Of a stretch of DNA of 64,000 bases, positions 22,874-35,500 are shown one piece after another. The DNA comes from Wyeomyia smithii. Its lineage: Eukaryota > Arthropoda > Insecta > Diptera > Culicidae. The notes beneath the pieces were generated by a model. The model was not told the DNA's origin. It made no database searches and saw nothing but the letters and a program-made list of their open reading frames with translations. Positions within the stretch are counted from its first letter, which is position 1. Every line of letters begins with the position of its first letter. A program made the position numbers and the translations under genes. Where the stretch lies: NCBI RefSeq assembly GCF_029784165.1, contig NC_073695.1, positions 249,376,089 to 249,440,088 of the forward strand, given 5' to 3'.

Positions 22874-23567
22874 TTAAAATCCCTCTTCCTCAAGCAAGTG
22901 AGTTCTCTCATGCAGTAGTAAGTGCCTCCGCTTAGTAAATTCTTTTCCGCACTTTTCGCAACAGAAATCCGTTGCTCCATTGTGTAGCTTTCGATGATCA
23001 AGTAGGGAATAAATGCGACCGAAATCCTTTCCACATATATCACAGGAGAACCGTTCTGCCGTCGCATCGTGCACTTTGAGATGTGTTTGTAGGTCTCTTC
23101 TAGCGGCAAAATTCTTGTCACAGTGGTCACACTGAAATCTTCCGATATTTTTATGCCGCTGCAGATGCGATGCGTAAGTCGAACGTGATTTCAGAAATGT
23201 GCCGCAGTGTTCGCATTTGAGCTTCTGCTGCCTGTGGCAGTCCAGATGCCGTTGGAGTTTTCTCCACTCATTGAAACGTTTGGAACAGGTATCACAGACT
23301 AAGCTGCAGTTGGCTTCATTGGGACCAACCAGCTGGCTGGGGTCCGGCATGGACCCCACAAATAGATCACTTATCAGAACCTCCTGGCTGTCTACTGGCG
23401 GGACCGATCGCTACAAATACACAGTGAAATAACAGAAATTTGGATTTATGCGTTTTATGTACCTCACTGTCAAGCTCTGACTGGTAAGGTGGAATCTCCT
23501 CACTCCCTCCTATGCTATCAATGGACATTTCATTGCAAATTTCTTGAACAGGTAAATTACTGGTCAT
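22874..23567 (-). CDS. Five-finger C2H2 zinc-finger protein
   Basis: Exon 1 is 23567-23463 and exon 2 is 23410-22874, with a 52-nt GT-AG intron between; 213 residues. The first 80 residues are acidic and Ser/Pro-rich with no finger. Five consecutive C2H2 fingers follow: CDTCSKRF..HLDCH, CEHCGTFL..HLQRH, CDHCDKNF..HLKVH, CDICGKDF..HRKLH and CEKCGKEF..HERTH, then a short tail LLEEEGF. Likely a nuclear DNA-binding regulator; the target is unknown. The start is the ATG giving MTSNLPVQEICNEMS. The frame stays open a little further upstream through a GTG, so an additional 5' exon (for example a ZAD domain) cannot be excluded. It converges on FRA10AC1. Confidence 0.85.
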
Positions 23568-23599
23568 TGCTATCTGGGAAACTAAATTCAGCACAGATT

Positions 23600-24719
23600 T
23601 CAGATTGAAGTTTTTATTAGAGATCCTCAGAGGGAGAGATAAGCGATGAAAAAAACCGCTAATAATAAATAAAGTGCATCACAAAAACCGTGAAGGTGTT
23701 AAATTTTATGTTTATGTTTAATTTTATATACTTTCATCATTAATCTGTAGACCATACAAAGGGTTAGTGAACCACCAGTTAAAAATCACTGTGATGAAGC
23801 AACTTTGGAGCATTCTCAATTCATGTTTTTAAAAAAATATTAAAAATAAATATATTTTTCATTGAACCTTATTGCTATACCTTCCAATGTGTTACCTTCC
23901 TTGTTCGTTTGGCTCGAATTTTGACGTGTTCGTTTGGCTCACAACACTCTCTTCGCATATCTCTCCCTCTGAGTATTGCTAGTTTTTATTACATACTAGC
24001 TGATACCCGGTCCGCATTGCTGGCCGCCATAACGCTCTGTGTTTAAATTTATTCATTTTGGTTAGAGATAATTTTAGCATTGTCTTATCCCTTAGTTTTT
24101 TACAAATAAAATTTTCACAAATTTTAAGCAAAACATTCTGTCTCACATCCTGTATATGTTTTTTTTTTTAATTTGCAGGGCCATGTTAAAAGGTATGTAA
24201 ATCATTTGTGGTGGTAAGCTAGTTGAAAAATAGTAAAAGTTTCTCTTCCAGCTTAACAGCGCTTCTGAGATAAGGCAAAGCCATAGAAATTACAATTTTT
24301 GGTCAAAAACTCTATTGAGTTTTTTTTCGAACTAAATTTTTATTTTTAACAACGGCTTTTACTCGTTAAAATTCAAGTTCATTAAGCATGTGGCAGCAGG
24401 GGAAGCGAAAAATAAGCTAACTGGAAATATGAAACAGATTTGGATTTTTTTTTGGATTGGTCCAAATCATATTTCCAGTTCGCTTGTTTTTCGCTTCCTC
24501 TGCTGCACACATTGTCTGAACTCTATTGAGTCTTTTTGAAATACAGAGACACTCACTTTTATATAAATAGATCGAACATTTTATTTCACGGAAATTTGTA
24601 AGGGCGAATTTTTGACGTTTTACTTTGCCTCTAGTATGTAAACAAATGTCATCTCTGTAGAAGGAAAAAATACATTTTCGAAACTTTACGCTTAATAAAT
24701 TTTATTTTCCTTCGCAAGA
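23600..24719. repeat. Intergenic with a CTAGCTGATACCCGG-type dispersed repeat and a hairpin
   Basis: About 23995-24570 begins tactagctgatacccggtcc and ends acactcacttttatataaat followed by agat, a head and tail combination I associate with widely dispersed insect repeats. Inside, 24386-24513 is an inverted repeat: ggaagcgaaaaataagc and aactggaaatatga are mirrored by tcatatttccagttcgcttg and tttttcgcttcctctgctgc. The remainder is the promoter and 5' UTR region of the next gene. Confidence 0.5.
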
Positions 24720-27700
24720 ATGGAAACTATGCCCAGTAATAAACACAAACTATCGGATACCGATCAGAGTTGCCGCGAGACAATAGATTTAGACAAGCAG
24801 GTTTGATAAATTCTATAATAATTCAATCGAAATCACATTTTCTGTTATAAGTAACAAAAGTAAACAATCCCGAAGGAGAGAAAATACGACCAGCCTTGCG
24901 CCAGGCAGAACCAACAGTTCATTTGCTAAAAAGTCTCTTGATCACAGCTGATTAGGGCTGATTAGTACATTTAACAAATATTAGTAGTGGGTGTGGCAAA
25001 AAAAAATAAATTTAACATCTTTTAGGCCTCTCCCCCGCCGATGCTGCCAGCGCACGGCCTCCAGTCGATGTTCGAAACGATCGACTACCTGATTGTGCAC
25101 GATGGTTACCAGTGTGCAGCCTGTCCGACGGAGAGACGTCGCAGTTTTCCGGATATGCCCGAACTGCGACGACACATGGTGAAGCACGTTAACGGGGGAC
25201 GCACCACCGGGCGGCACACAGAAATTCGCTGCAACCACTGTAATCGGACGTTCGAACGAGTCGACAACTTGCGCAAACATCTAATGGAGGCGCTAAACAA
25301 AGAGTACGGTCAGCCTCCGAAGGTAGAAGACGACGATGGATCCGAGAAGGATGTTGAACGACATATTGCCAGCGAAGCACCGGTAAATTACATAATCAAA
25401 AACGGCTGTCTGACCTGTTCGGTTTGCGACGCTGAGTTTGGAGTGCCGACGCGGTGGAACAAGGAAAAGTTTAAAATGCACGTCGGCAAAGAGCACTGGA
25501 AAACCCCCGCCTATCGGTGTGACGAATGTGGTCGTAGGTTTATCGACCCTGGAACGCTGGAAAAGCACATGAAGCAGCACGTGGAACTGATCGATGTGGG
25601 CTGGATGGGTAACAGGTTTCTCTGTTATAAACTGTTCTTAGCATGCTGAAAACTTTTATTTATAGGTACGAAACCATCCACTTCTACTAGTACAAAAACC
25701 GAACGCGACATTGATTCCGACTCAGATGATGCTATGGACTCCAAACTGTTCGATGAAAGCATGAAACTCGCAGTTGAACTGGATGAATTGCCGGCACCGG
25801 AAGTACACATCAAGGTTGAACTGGAAGACGAGGAAAACCCCTTGCTGGTTGAAGATACCAACGTGGAAGATTCCAATAGGTGTTTTGTTTCATTCTTTAA
25901 TCAATCACAAAAAGGATGAAAAGTTTTCTCCTTGCAGTTCATCCGTCCACTCAGGCTCAACTTCCAGTTCCAGCTCTGAATCAGACTGTAACGAAAAGTC
26001 ACCCAGGAAGAAAGAGAAATCCACAGTGAAATCTAAACTAAAACATTTCAAGAAAAGAAAAAAGGTCGCATGTCGGAAAATTCCTGGGGCTAAAGATGGA
26101 TCTATCATCCTGGCTTGCAACCTGTGCGACGAAGGTTTCCTGCTGCAGAAGCTACTCGATCGCCATATGGTGCAACAACATGATGACCGAGAGCGCCCCT
26201 TCAGCTGCTCGTATTGCGCCAAAACTTACATGACCAATGGAAACTTGCAGGAGCACATTCGAATGGTGCATACGGGGGTAAAGTTTCCCTGCAAAGAGTG
26301 TGGGGTTCAACTGTCAACCAAAAGTTCTTGGAAGCGGCATATTAAGGGTCACACGGAAGAAGGTTTCGGTTGCCATCTCTGCACAGAAAAATTTTCTTCG
26401 CATTCTGTGCTGGCAAAGCACAAACGACGCGTTCACGATAAAGTGGCAAACCACTTTATTTGCGTGGATTGTGGCAATACGTACGACACGAATGCAGCCC
26501 TCCGGGAGCACAGGATTTCGCACACTGACGAGCGACGTTGGGAGTGTGATGAGTGTGGTATGAAGTTCAAACGAAATCACAATCTAATAAACCACCGGAA
26601 AATACATTTGGTCGAGAAAAGAGTAGTCAAACTAAAATGTCAAGACTGTGAAGAGGAGTTCCCCTCTAAATCAGCCCTAGCTAGTCATCGATCGATTCAT
26701 GGCAAATTTTGCTGTCGATTATGTTCTCGTACGTTCGATTCTATAAGCGACCTACTGCAGCACCGTCGAGAGGAGCACAAAGACAGCGTTAAGGATACAG
26801 CTGTCAATTGCCGTACCTGCCATAAACGGTTTGCCGACCAGGAGGAACTGTTGAAACATCGCGAAGAAGAGCATCCGCAGGAGGTCCCGATAGTGTGTAA
26901 CATTTGCAAGGCTACCTTCATCTCGACGGTTGCTCTGCGAGCTCATCAGCGTGAGCACCAGCGGGTGATTCTCTACAATTGCCCCAACTGCCCGGAAACG
27001 TACAATTCCCAGCTGCTACTGGAAACGCACATAAAAGAGCAGCATGCCGACTGTAAGAACCATGTTTGTGATCTCTGTGGCAGCGGTTATCCAACGCGCA
27101 AGCAGCTGGTATCGCATTTAGGTAGACACCGGAATCCGAATAGAAAGAAAACCTCCAACATACCTGGACATTTCATGTGTGACATTTGCGGGAAGGAGTT
27201 TAATTTCCGTGTTACTTTGAAGCGACACGTGATCAATTTCCACGATAATGACCGGAAATTTCAGTGTCATGTGTGCGAGAAAGTTTTGCTATCGTCAGAA
27301 GGATTGAAGCTGCACCTGAGAAGCCATTCGGAGGATCAGCTGGTTGGGAAGAGTTTTTTTTAATTTAAATCCAAGTAACTGACATCGCTTTCTTCCCCCA
27401 GGTAATGTGTGAGCTGTGCGGCAAAGGATTCTCGCAGCCGTACCGGTTGCGAGAGCATATGACACGCCATGCACGGGAATCCAACGAACAGCGCTGTCGC
27501 ATTTGCAACCGGGCCTTCCGCGATCCGGCCAAGCTGGAGCTGCACCTGAAGTCACACAGCGGTGAAACGGAGTTCTGCTGTGTACCTTGTCATCGTTACT
27601 TTGCCACCGATCGACACTATCGGTTGCACGTAAAGCGAATGCATGAGTCCGGAGCGACCTGTCCGGTTTGTGGCAAGGTTTTCCCTACGGAGCGGAAGAT

Positions 27701-28067
27701 GAAAAGTCATACCCGCATTCACGACAACCCGCACTTGTTCGAGTGTCCAAAGTGCTTCGTCTGTATCAAGGAGAAAAAGCACTTCGATCGGCACATGAAA
27801 CAGCACGACAACGAAGGCATCCGGCTACCATGTGCCTACTGTCCGCTGACTTTTTCGATGCCGAAAACCCGACGAATTCATGAGGCACGCTTGCACGGAG
27901 ACGAGCAGAAGGATGAAACCGTGATAGGGGTAACGTCGACGGACGGAACAGTGGAGACGACGGGAATCAGTCCGAAGCAGGAATCGGTAACCGATATCAT
28001 TCCAGTAGATATAAATGTGAGTTTTCCTGCCGTTCTGATGAGGGATGACGAGGTTAGTGTCGGTTAG
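24720..28067 (+). CDS. Large C2H2 zinc-finger protein, about 24 fingers
   Basis: Exons 24720-24800, 25026-25608, 25666-25879, 25938-27342 and 27402-28067 keep one frame and give 982 residues. The first four finger-like units are in exon 2 (CAACPTERRR..HMVKH, CNHCNRTF, CSVCDAEF..HVGKEH, CDECGRRF..HMKQH), of which the first two are irregular. Exon 3 and early exon 4 form an acidic then Ser- and Lys-rich linker (about residues 222-350). Fourteen fingers follow in exon 4 and six in exon 5, for example CDECGMKFKRNHNLINHRKI, CDICGKEFNFRVTLKRH and CELCGKGFSQPYRLREHM. The tail is finger-free. The last intron has a weak donor (ctg|gttggg), the only one preserving HSEDQL|VMCELCGKG. Probably a nuclear transcriptional regulator; I cannot assign an orthologue. 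AATAAA occurs at 28289 and 28300. Confidence 0.9.
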
Positions 28068-28288
28068 TGAGTTTTGTGTAAAGTTTTACGTGTATAATAT
28101 ATTGTGGAGTACCTAGTATTGTTTTCTTCTGATAAATTTCTCTGCCTTTGAAATTCCCAATGTCTCAATATACCTAATTTGACTGCCACCACGAATAAGT
28201 TTCTTGAAAGCACCCTCGAATATCGACCCTAGAAAACTTTTAACTGGTCATCTCATGCAGTGCAAGACATATTTCTAGATTTACATCG

Positions 28289-28305
28289 AAATAAATGAAA
28301 ATAAA
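28289..28305 (+). promoter_or_regulatory. Tandem candidate poly(A) signals of the large zinc-finger gene
   Basis: AATAAA at 28289-28294 and again at 28300-28305, about 225 nt after the stop and just before the LINE tail that begins at 28331. Confidence 0.5.
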
Positions 28306-28330
28306 TTCCACAATTGGCGACAATATAGAA

Positions 28331-31300
28331 TACTTACTTACTTTGTTGGCTAACGGACCGTTTACCGGTCTAGGTCCGAACGAATTAGAGATGTTCAGCT
28401 TCTTCTGTCTTGGGCGACCGCCGACCAGTCTCCTCGTACACCAGCAGATCGTGCATCTTCTTCCACCGCGCACATCCACCGCGTGCGAGGCCTACCACGG
28501 AGTCGACGGCCTCTTCCTGGTTCTCTACTGAAGATAGTTTTGGCGGCTCTTTCGTCAGGCATCCTGGCTACATGTCCAGCCCACTGAAGCCAGCTCCGCT
28601 GTATTACCTTCACTATATCAGCATGTTTGTATAGCTGGTACAACTCGTGGTTCATGCGTCTGCGCCACACTCCATCTTCTAGTTTATCGCCAAGTATCGA
28701 TCGCAGAACTTTACGCTCAAAAACTCCGAGTACTTGTCGATCACCTTCCTTCAGCGTCCATGCTTCATGTCAGTAAAGGGCCACCGGGAGTATCACGTCC
28801 TATACAGCGCTAGTTTTGTGCGAGTTTGCAAACTACGGGACCTTAGCTGGTTACGCAGTCCGTAGAAAGCCCTATTCGCAGCTGCAACTCGTCGTTTCAC
28901 TTCACGGCTCATATCGTTTGCACATGTCACAAGCGTACCAAGATAAACGAATTCGTCAACCACTCCAAATCGTTCCCCATCTATCTCCACCTCAGCACCA
29001 ACACCACGGGGACTCCCACGCTCTCTGCCAGCTACCATGTACTTCGTTTTGGCAGAGTTAATGACAAGTCCCAATCTCGCTGCTTCTCTCTTAAAAGGTA
29101 CGAAAGCCTCCTCCACGGCCTTACGGTTGATACCGATGATATCGACGTCGTCCGCAAAACCAAGAAGCATGTGAGATTTCGTGATGATCGTACCGTTTCT
29201 TTCCACATTTGCTCCTCGTACTGCACCCTCAAGAGCGATGTTAAACAGTAAGTTGGAGAGCGCATCCCCCTGCTTCAGTCCATCCAACGTTACGAACGCG
29301 GCTGATGTTTCGCCAGCTATCCGCTCGCACGATTTTGATCCCTCCAGTGTCATACGACTCAGCTTAATTAGTTTCGTAGGAAAACCGTGTTCCAGCATGA
29401 TCTGCCCCAGCTCGTTTCTTTTCACTGAGTCGTATGCCGCCCTGAAGTCCTCAAACAGATGGTGAGTCGGTAAGTTGTACTCCCGGAACTAATCGAGGAT
29501 CTGTCGCAGGATGAAAATTTGATCGGTCGTGGAACGCCCCTGTCGAAAACCAGCCTGGTATTCGCCAACAAAGGATTCCGTTAACGGTCTCAATCTGAAG
29601 AACAGGATACGGGAGAGCACTTTATATGCGGAGTTGAGCAACGTTATGCCTCGATAGTTGCCACAATCCAATCGATGGCCCTTCTTATAGATAGGACATA
29701 TGAGGCCTTCCAACCAGTCGTTGGGCATTTGTTCATCCGCCCAGATCCTTAGTATTATCTGGTGGATCCCATAGTACAGCCGTCAACCGTCCTTTCCGCT
29801 TTTAAAAGTTCGGCCGGGATACCGTCCTTCCCAGCGGTCTTGCCATTTTTCAGCTCACTAATCGCCTTTTTCACCTCCTCCTGTGTTGGTGGCTCCACAG
29901 CTTGTTCGTCACTCATAATCGTCATCCTGTTCCTGCTCTGCTCATACGACTCCTCACCGTTCAATAGCGCCTGAAAATGCTCCTTCCACCTGGCTGCAAC
30001 CGTCGGTTTATCAGTAAGCAGGTTACCGTCCTTGTCGTTACACATGACCGGCACAGGGAAATTCCTGACTCTGTTGACAGTTCTATAGAATCTCCGCACG
30101 TCGTTTTGAGCATAGCTGTCCTCTGCGCTGGCGAGCACCTGCACCTCGTACTCGCGCTTCTTCCGACGGTGGGTTCTATTTTCGGCAGCTCTTGCCACCC
30201 TGTACCTCTCTCTGTTCTGACGCGTAGCCGCAGTGAGCATGCGGCTCCTGGCACGGTTCTTCTCATCTGTCGCTCTCTGGCACTCGGCATCGAACCAGCC
30301 ATTAGGCTGTCTTCCACGCCACGTACCTACCACCTCTCTCGCAGTCGTTTCGATGGCGCCGTGGATACTGCTCCACAATCCATTCATGTCTTTCACTCCT
30401 TCCTCCTGCTGTTCTGCGATCCGTTGATCCAGCCCTCTGGCGTACTCTGCTGCCACGCCATCAGCTTTCAACCGTTGAATGTTGAAACGCGTCGTTCTCT
30501 CTGTGCGAGATTTCAGCACACAACCGTGCGCGGATCTTACAAACGACGAGATAATGGTCAGAGTCAATGTTTGGTCCTCGAAACGACCTAACATCAGTAA
30601 CATCCGAACAGTGCCGACCGTCAATCTTTTTTTTATCTTTTCAAGGTGGCTTTCAGCCACAGGCTGGTTCGCGCCACCAGACCGTCAATCAGTACGTGAT
30701 CGATCTGGGAGCAGGCTTCTCCATTTGGATGCCTCCAGGTGTGCTTCCGAATATTCAAACGTGGAAAATAGGAGCTACATATGGCCATCCCTCTGGCCGC
30801 GGCAAAGCTTATCAGTCTCAGGCCGTTTTCATTGGTTGACGAGTGGAGGCTATGCCTTCCAATGACCGGACGGAAAAATTCCTCCCTCCCAACCTGTGCG
30901 TTTGCGTCTTCGATGACGACTTTTACGTCGTGTTTCGGGCACTTATCATAGATTCGCTCAAACTTGTCATAAAACTCATCTTTGACTTCATCGGATTTGT
31001 CGTTTGTCGGTGCGTAGGTGTTGATTAAATTGTAGTTGAAGAATTTGCCCTTAATCCTCAACACGCATATACGGTCATCTACGGGCCTCCACCGGATGAC
31101 TCTTGTTTTCTGATTTCCCAACACTACGAATCCGACGTCCCGTTCCGCTGCTTTGCCGCCACTGTAGTACTTGAAAGAAGTTCGTGCAATAGGGTCTACT
31201 GCACGGAATTTCCTTTCTCCGGAATTTGGCCTCCGAGCCTCCTGAATCGCTGAGATTTCGATTTCGACTCCCTGCCGCTGTAGTTCTCGAGCAAGCAAGC

Positions 31301-31715
31301 CAGCCCGCGCCGGTTCATTGAGAGATCGGACGTTTCAAGTACACAATTTCCAATCGTTTACCTTAATCCTTTTCCGTGTTCGTAGCCTAGGTCTTTGCCG
31401 ATTGATCCGTTCCGTATTTCTATATTCGTTGTTCGTGGTTGATGAAAAGTTTCGGTATGCTACCTTACCAGGGTCGCGATACCTACATCCTGCTGATGGG
31501 GCTGCCATCTTAGGTGTAGCTGGCGAGGATACAGCATTCCATAATTTAGCCGCCCGCTCCGGGTCAGACGCTGTTGTACGCCGCCCCTATGGGGATACAG
31601 CCACGTACGACCCCCTTCCCAGTCAGCATACGACCATAGTTTCCACCGGGGGTTGGTTACCCGATCTCCTCTCGTATTCCGGTCGGCACCACCCTCTTCA
31701 GTTCCGCTTATAAAA
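28331..31715 (-). pseudogene. RTE-like LINE, nearly complete but decayed
   Basis: Reading leftward: an endonuclease (31298-30633) with QEARR, YNLINTYAPTND, IEDANAQVGRE and CSQIDHVLIDG; a linker domain; an RT with ELKNGKTAGKDGIPAELLK, LICPIYKKGH, NYRGITLLNSAYK, GEYQAGFRQGRSTTDQIF, LKQGDALSNLLFNIALEG and GFADDVDIIG; and the C-terminal WAGHVARM..RGRPRTRW block. The FADD centre is intact. The endonuclease GD.N motif is changed to ED.N, and stops or frame breaks at about 29750, 29485 and 28790 separate the pieces. The 3' end finishes ggccaacaaagtaagtaagta next to the zinc-finger gene's poly(A) signals. Part of the 5' region (31440-31690) recurs, inverted, at 32575-32740. Confidence 0.88.
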
Positions 31716-32066
31716 AAACTCTTCTGTATCCTGTTCCAGCAGCTGAGGCCGTCGCAGATAGCTTTTGTTGGAGAATACCGATGCGGTTTTCGAACGAGAC
31801 GATATACAACGAATCAGATGTTCCCTTTGAGACAGATCCTCGACATGGCTCGAGAAGACAATTTGCAGACACACCATCTATTCATTGACTTTAGGGCGAC
31901 GTACGATTCGGTGAAACGCAACGAGCTGTGGCAAATTATTCTTGAACATGGCTTTCCAACAAAACTAATCAAACTATTACGTGCGACGCTCGACTGGCGA
32001 AATATCGAACGCGTTTATTACGTTAGACGGTCTGGAGCAAGGTGACGGGCTCTCGAACTTGTTGTA
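31707..32066 (+). pseudogene. RTE-like LINE fragment, RT domain only
   Basis: Encodes FVGEYRCGFRTRRYTTNQMF, LRQILDMAREDNLQTHHLF, IDFRATYDSVKRNELWQIIL and EHGFPTKLIKLL, closely related to the minus-strand copy but pointing the other way. It starts where that copy's 5' end stops, so the two meet head to head. It breaks off before the catalytic FADD. Confidence 0.8.
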
Positions 32067-32526
32067 TATCAAAACATATAAAAATGCAGTCCTGTCTGTC
32101 TGATCCATATAGACTTGGAAATTACCGAACCGATCGACACGAAAATTTGTATGCAGGGGTTTTTGGGACCGGGAAAGGTTCCTATGACGTTTTAGACACC
32201 TTCATCTTCTGAAAGTGAGAGGTCCCATAGAAAACAAACACAAATTCCTGCACCTCTCGAAAACTAACCAAATAAATAAAACCAAATTTGGCATGTGGAA
32301 GTTTTTAGAGGTAACAAATAAGTCCATAATGGTAATTGTTCGACACTCCTCCCTCTTCTGGAAAGACAAGGTCCCATACAAATGAAACACAAATTGCTGC
32401 ACATCTCAAGAAATGATCAAGTAAATGGAACCAAATTTTATATGTTAAGGTTTCTGGGAGCAAGAGAAGTTTTCAAGGTGGTTCGACGCCCCTCCCTCTT
32501 CTGAAAAAGAGAGCTCTAATACCAAT
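32067..32526 (+). repeat. Tandem repeat family of about 145 bp, left part
   Basis: After acatataaaaatgcagtcct come about three diverged units, each holding a form of ggtcccatacaaatgaaaca, ctgcacatctcaagaa, ggaaccaaatttggcatgtg and cgacacccctccctcttctg. The array is cut at 32526 by the RTE copy and resumes at 38525. Confidence 0.75.
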
Positions 32527-35500
32527 AATAGTTGGTAAATGGTTGGACACGTGTCACCTGACACCCTATTGTGGTCATTCACCTCTGCCCAGCAACTCCT
32601 ATCCCAACCTCCACGAGGTGCCGACCGGAATACGAGTAACCTTAGCGGAGATCGGGTAACCAACCCCCGGTGGAAACTTTGGTCGTATGCTGACTGGGAA
32701 GAGGGAACGTACGCGGCCCTAGTAAGGTAGCATGGCAAAAACACTTTACTACAAATAATCAAGAAGAAGAAACGGACCGGATCAATCGGCAACGACCAAG
32801 GAGACGAAAATACTACAAGGTATACAGCCCTAGGGGTTGTATGAAATGGTGACGTAGGACTAAATATTTAATATATGCTAATCTAAATATTATTATATGC
32901 TGCGCTTAACTGTTCATAGGTAACACTACCGTTTATTTTTGATAGTCGTTATTTTAAAACTAACGATGCATGAATACATGAAAATTTTACACTAGTAGTA
33001 GTTGCGAAAATTCTCATAACTCTTATCTTCAAGCATCTATAGTTCTGAAAAGAACCGATTCCATAATATTCAGTTAAAAATTCGTGCTACAGAACGCTGA
33101 TAATTGCACCATGAATATTTTGAGTTGACTCGTATGCAGCTCTCGTTTCTCAATGTCGCGTACCTTTAACAGCTGCACTGCTCTCGCTTATGTGTAACAA
33201 ACTAAACTGAAGCTGAATTTTCTACACGCAGTCTTTTGTATTGAGTTCAGAGCAGATTTTTGCAATTAAGGCGTGGCTACGTAGCTTCGAGAAAGAGGAA
33301 CAAACCAAAACACCTTCGATACTACTGAGTGATTTTCATAAGCATCAAAAGAAAGGTTTTGCTTTCCCGATGCGCAAATCACTCTGGTTCTTAGATTAAC
33401 TAATTTTCGTTTCTAACATTTGACTGATAACGGTGTTCGAGTGAACACAAACAAACAATTAAACCGGAAAATCACTCAATTTAGCAGTGCAAATTCTTGA
33501 AATGAGGGTTATATCTTGTTGTGATAAACTATTCATAGGTAACACTACCGTTTATATTTGGTGCGTCCTGGTCGTTATTGTAAAAATGATTATTTAGAAA
33601 TAGATAAAAATTTCACACTAGTAGTAGTTGTGAAAATTCTCATAACTCTTATATTCATCATCTTATAGTTCTGGAAAGAACCGATTTCATAATCTTCAGC
33701 TCGAAATGTAGCTACAGAATGCTGATGATCACACCACCACCGGTAGCATCGATTATTTTGTTGGCCGCGTATAAAATTTGCTCTCCGCTGTGCCCTCCAG
33801 CAGCTGTGCCTGCAAAATATCCTGCAGCGTACGATGGTTATTGTTGCTGCCGTGTGCAGAATACAGGTAACATGCTCCGCGGTGCCTGGAGGTTGACTCG
33901 TATGCAGCTCTCGTTTCTCAATGTCGCAAAGCTTTAACAGCTGCACCGCACTCGCTATTGTGGAACAAACTAAACTGAAGCTGAATTTTCCACACGCAAT
34001 CTTTTGTATCGAGTTCAGCGTAGATTTTTACCATTAAGGCGTGGCCACGTAGCTTATAGAAAGAAAGAGAAACAAACCAATACATCTTCAATACTACTGA
34101 GTGATTTTCATAAGCATCAAAAGAAAGTTTTTTTTCCCGCTGCGAAAATCACTCTGGTTCTTAGATTAACTAATTTTCGTTTCTTATGTTTGACTGATAA
34201 CGGTGTTCGAGTGAACACAAACGAACAATTAAACCGGAAAATCACTCAATTTAGCAGTGAAAATTCTTGAAATGAGGGTTATGTCTTGTTGTGATAAACT
34301 ATTCATAGGCAACACTACCGTTTATCTTTGGTGCGCCCTGTTTGTTATTGTAAAAATGATTATTGAGAAATAGATGGACATTTCACACTAGGAGTAGTTG
34401 TGAAAATTCTCGTAACTCTTATCTTCAAGCATTTATAGTTCTAAAAAGAACCGATTCGATAATCTTCAGCTCGAAATGTATGCTACAGAATGCTGATAAT
34501 CACACCACCACCGGTAGCATCGATAAAATATAAAGTTTGCTCTCCGCTGTGCCCTCCAGCAGCTGTTCCAGCAAAATATCCTGCAGTGTACAATGGTTAT
34601 TATTGCTGCCGTGTGCAGAATAAAGGAACATGCTCCGCGGTGCCTGGAAGTTGACTCGTATGCAGCTCTCGTTTCTCAATGTCGCAAAGCTTTAACGGCT
34701 GCACCTCACTCGCTATTGTGGAACAAACTAAAGTGAAGCTGAATTTTCCACACGCAGTCTTTTGTATCGAGTTCAGCGTAGATTTTTACCATTAAGGCGT
34801 GGCCACGCAGCTTAGACAAAGACAAACAAACCAAAACACTTTGTTGAGTCGAAATATGTAGGCAGTGGAATTTATTTCGTCCATGTTATTGTTATCTGTG
34901 CTTGGGAAGCAAGCCAAGAACAAGGGAAATGTATGGGAAAGCTTGACCTTGGAACTTTTCATCTTTTTCCACCATTAAGCAGTTAAGCAACAATGTTGAA
35001 CATAATATCAAAAAATTGTTACACATTTTATCTATCCACCGACATTTAAATGACTATGATGCATTAAGTCGTTCGCTTGCTATAACCGTTTGAAATCTGA
35101 CGCAACATTTGCCAGTTTCATTTTCATTTTCACAAAGTGTAATCTAGTATAGAAAACAAAGACGTAGTCCTACGTCAAAAGGACACTGATTGGAAGCTTG
35201 GAGCATGGAACTGTAGATCGCTGAACATCCCGGGTGGCGACAGGATCCTACTGGATCAGTTGGAACCTCTTCACTTCGGTATCGTAGCGCTGCAGGAACT
35301 TTGTCGGAAAGAAGAAACTGTACGGAGGATGTGTGGCCGCAGGGGCCAGTACTACCAGAGCGGCGGCACAACAAATGAGTGGGGTACCGGCTTTATTGTG
35401 TTGGGCAAGATGCAAAGTTGTGTGATCAAGTGGCAGGCGATCAGCGCCAGGATAAGTGTATTGAGAATTAAAGGCCGGTTCTACAATTACTCCATCATCA

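Noticed and set aside
29977..30591. 204-codon plus-strand frame
   Set aside because: Antisense shadow of the minus-strand RTE coding region; no homology of its own.
33590..33946. Minus-strand words resembling the GGGVI end of histone H2A.Z inside the monomers
   Set aside because: Only about a dozen scattered residues agree, the upstream part needs frame changes and stops, and the histone fold core is absent. Probably coincidence.
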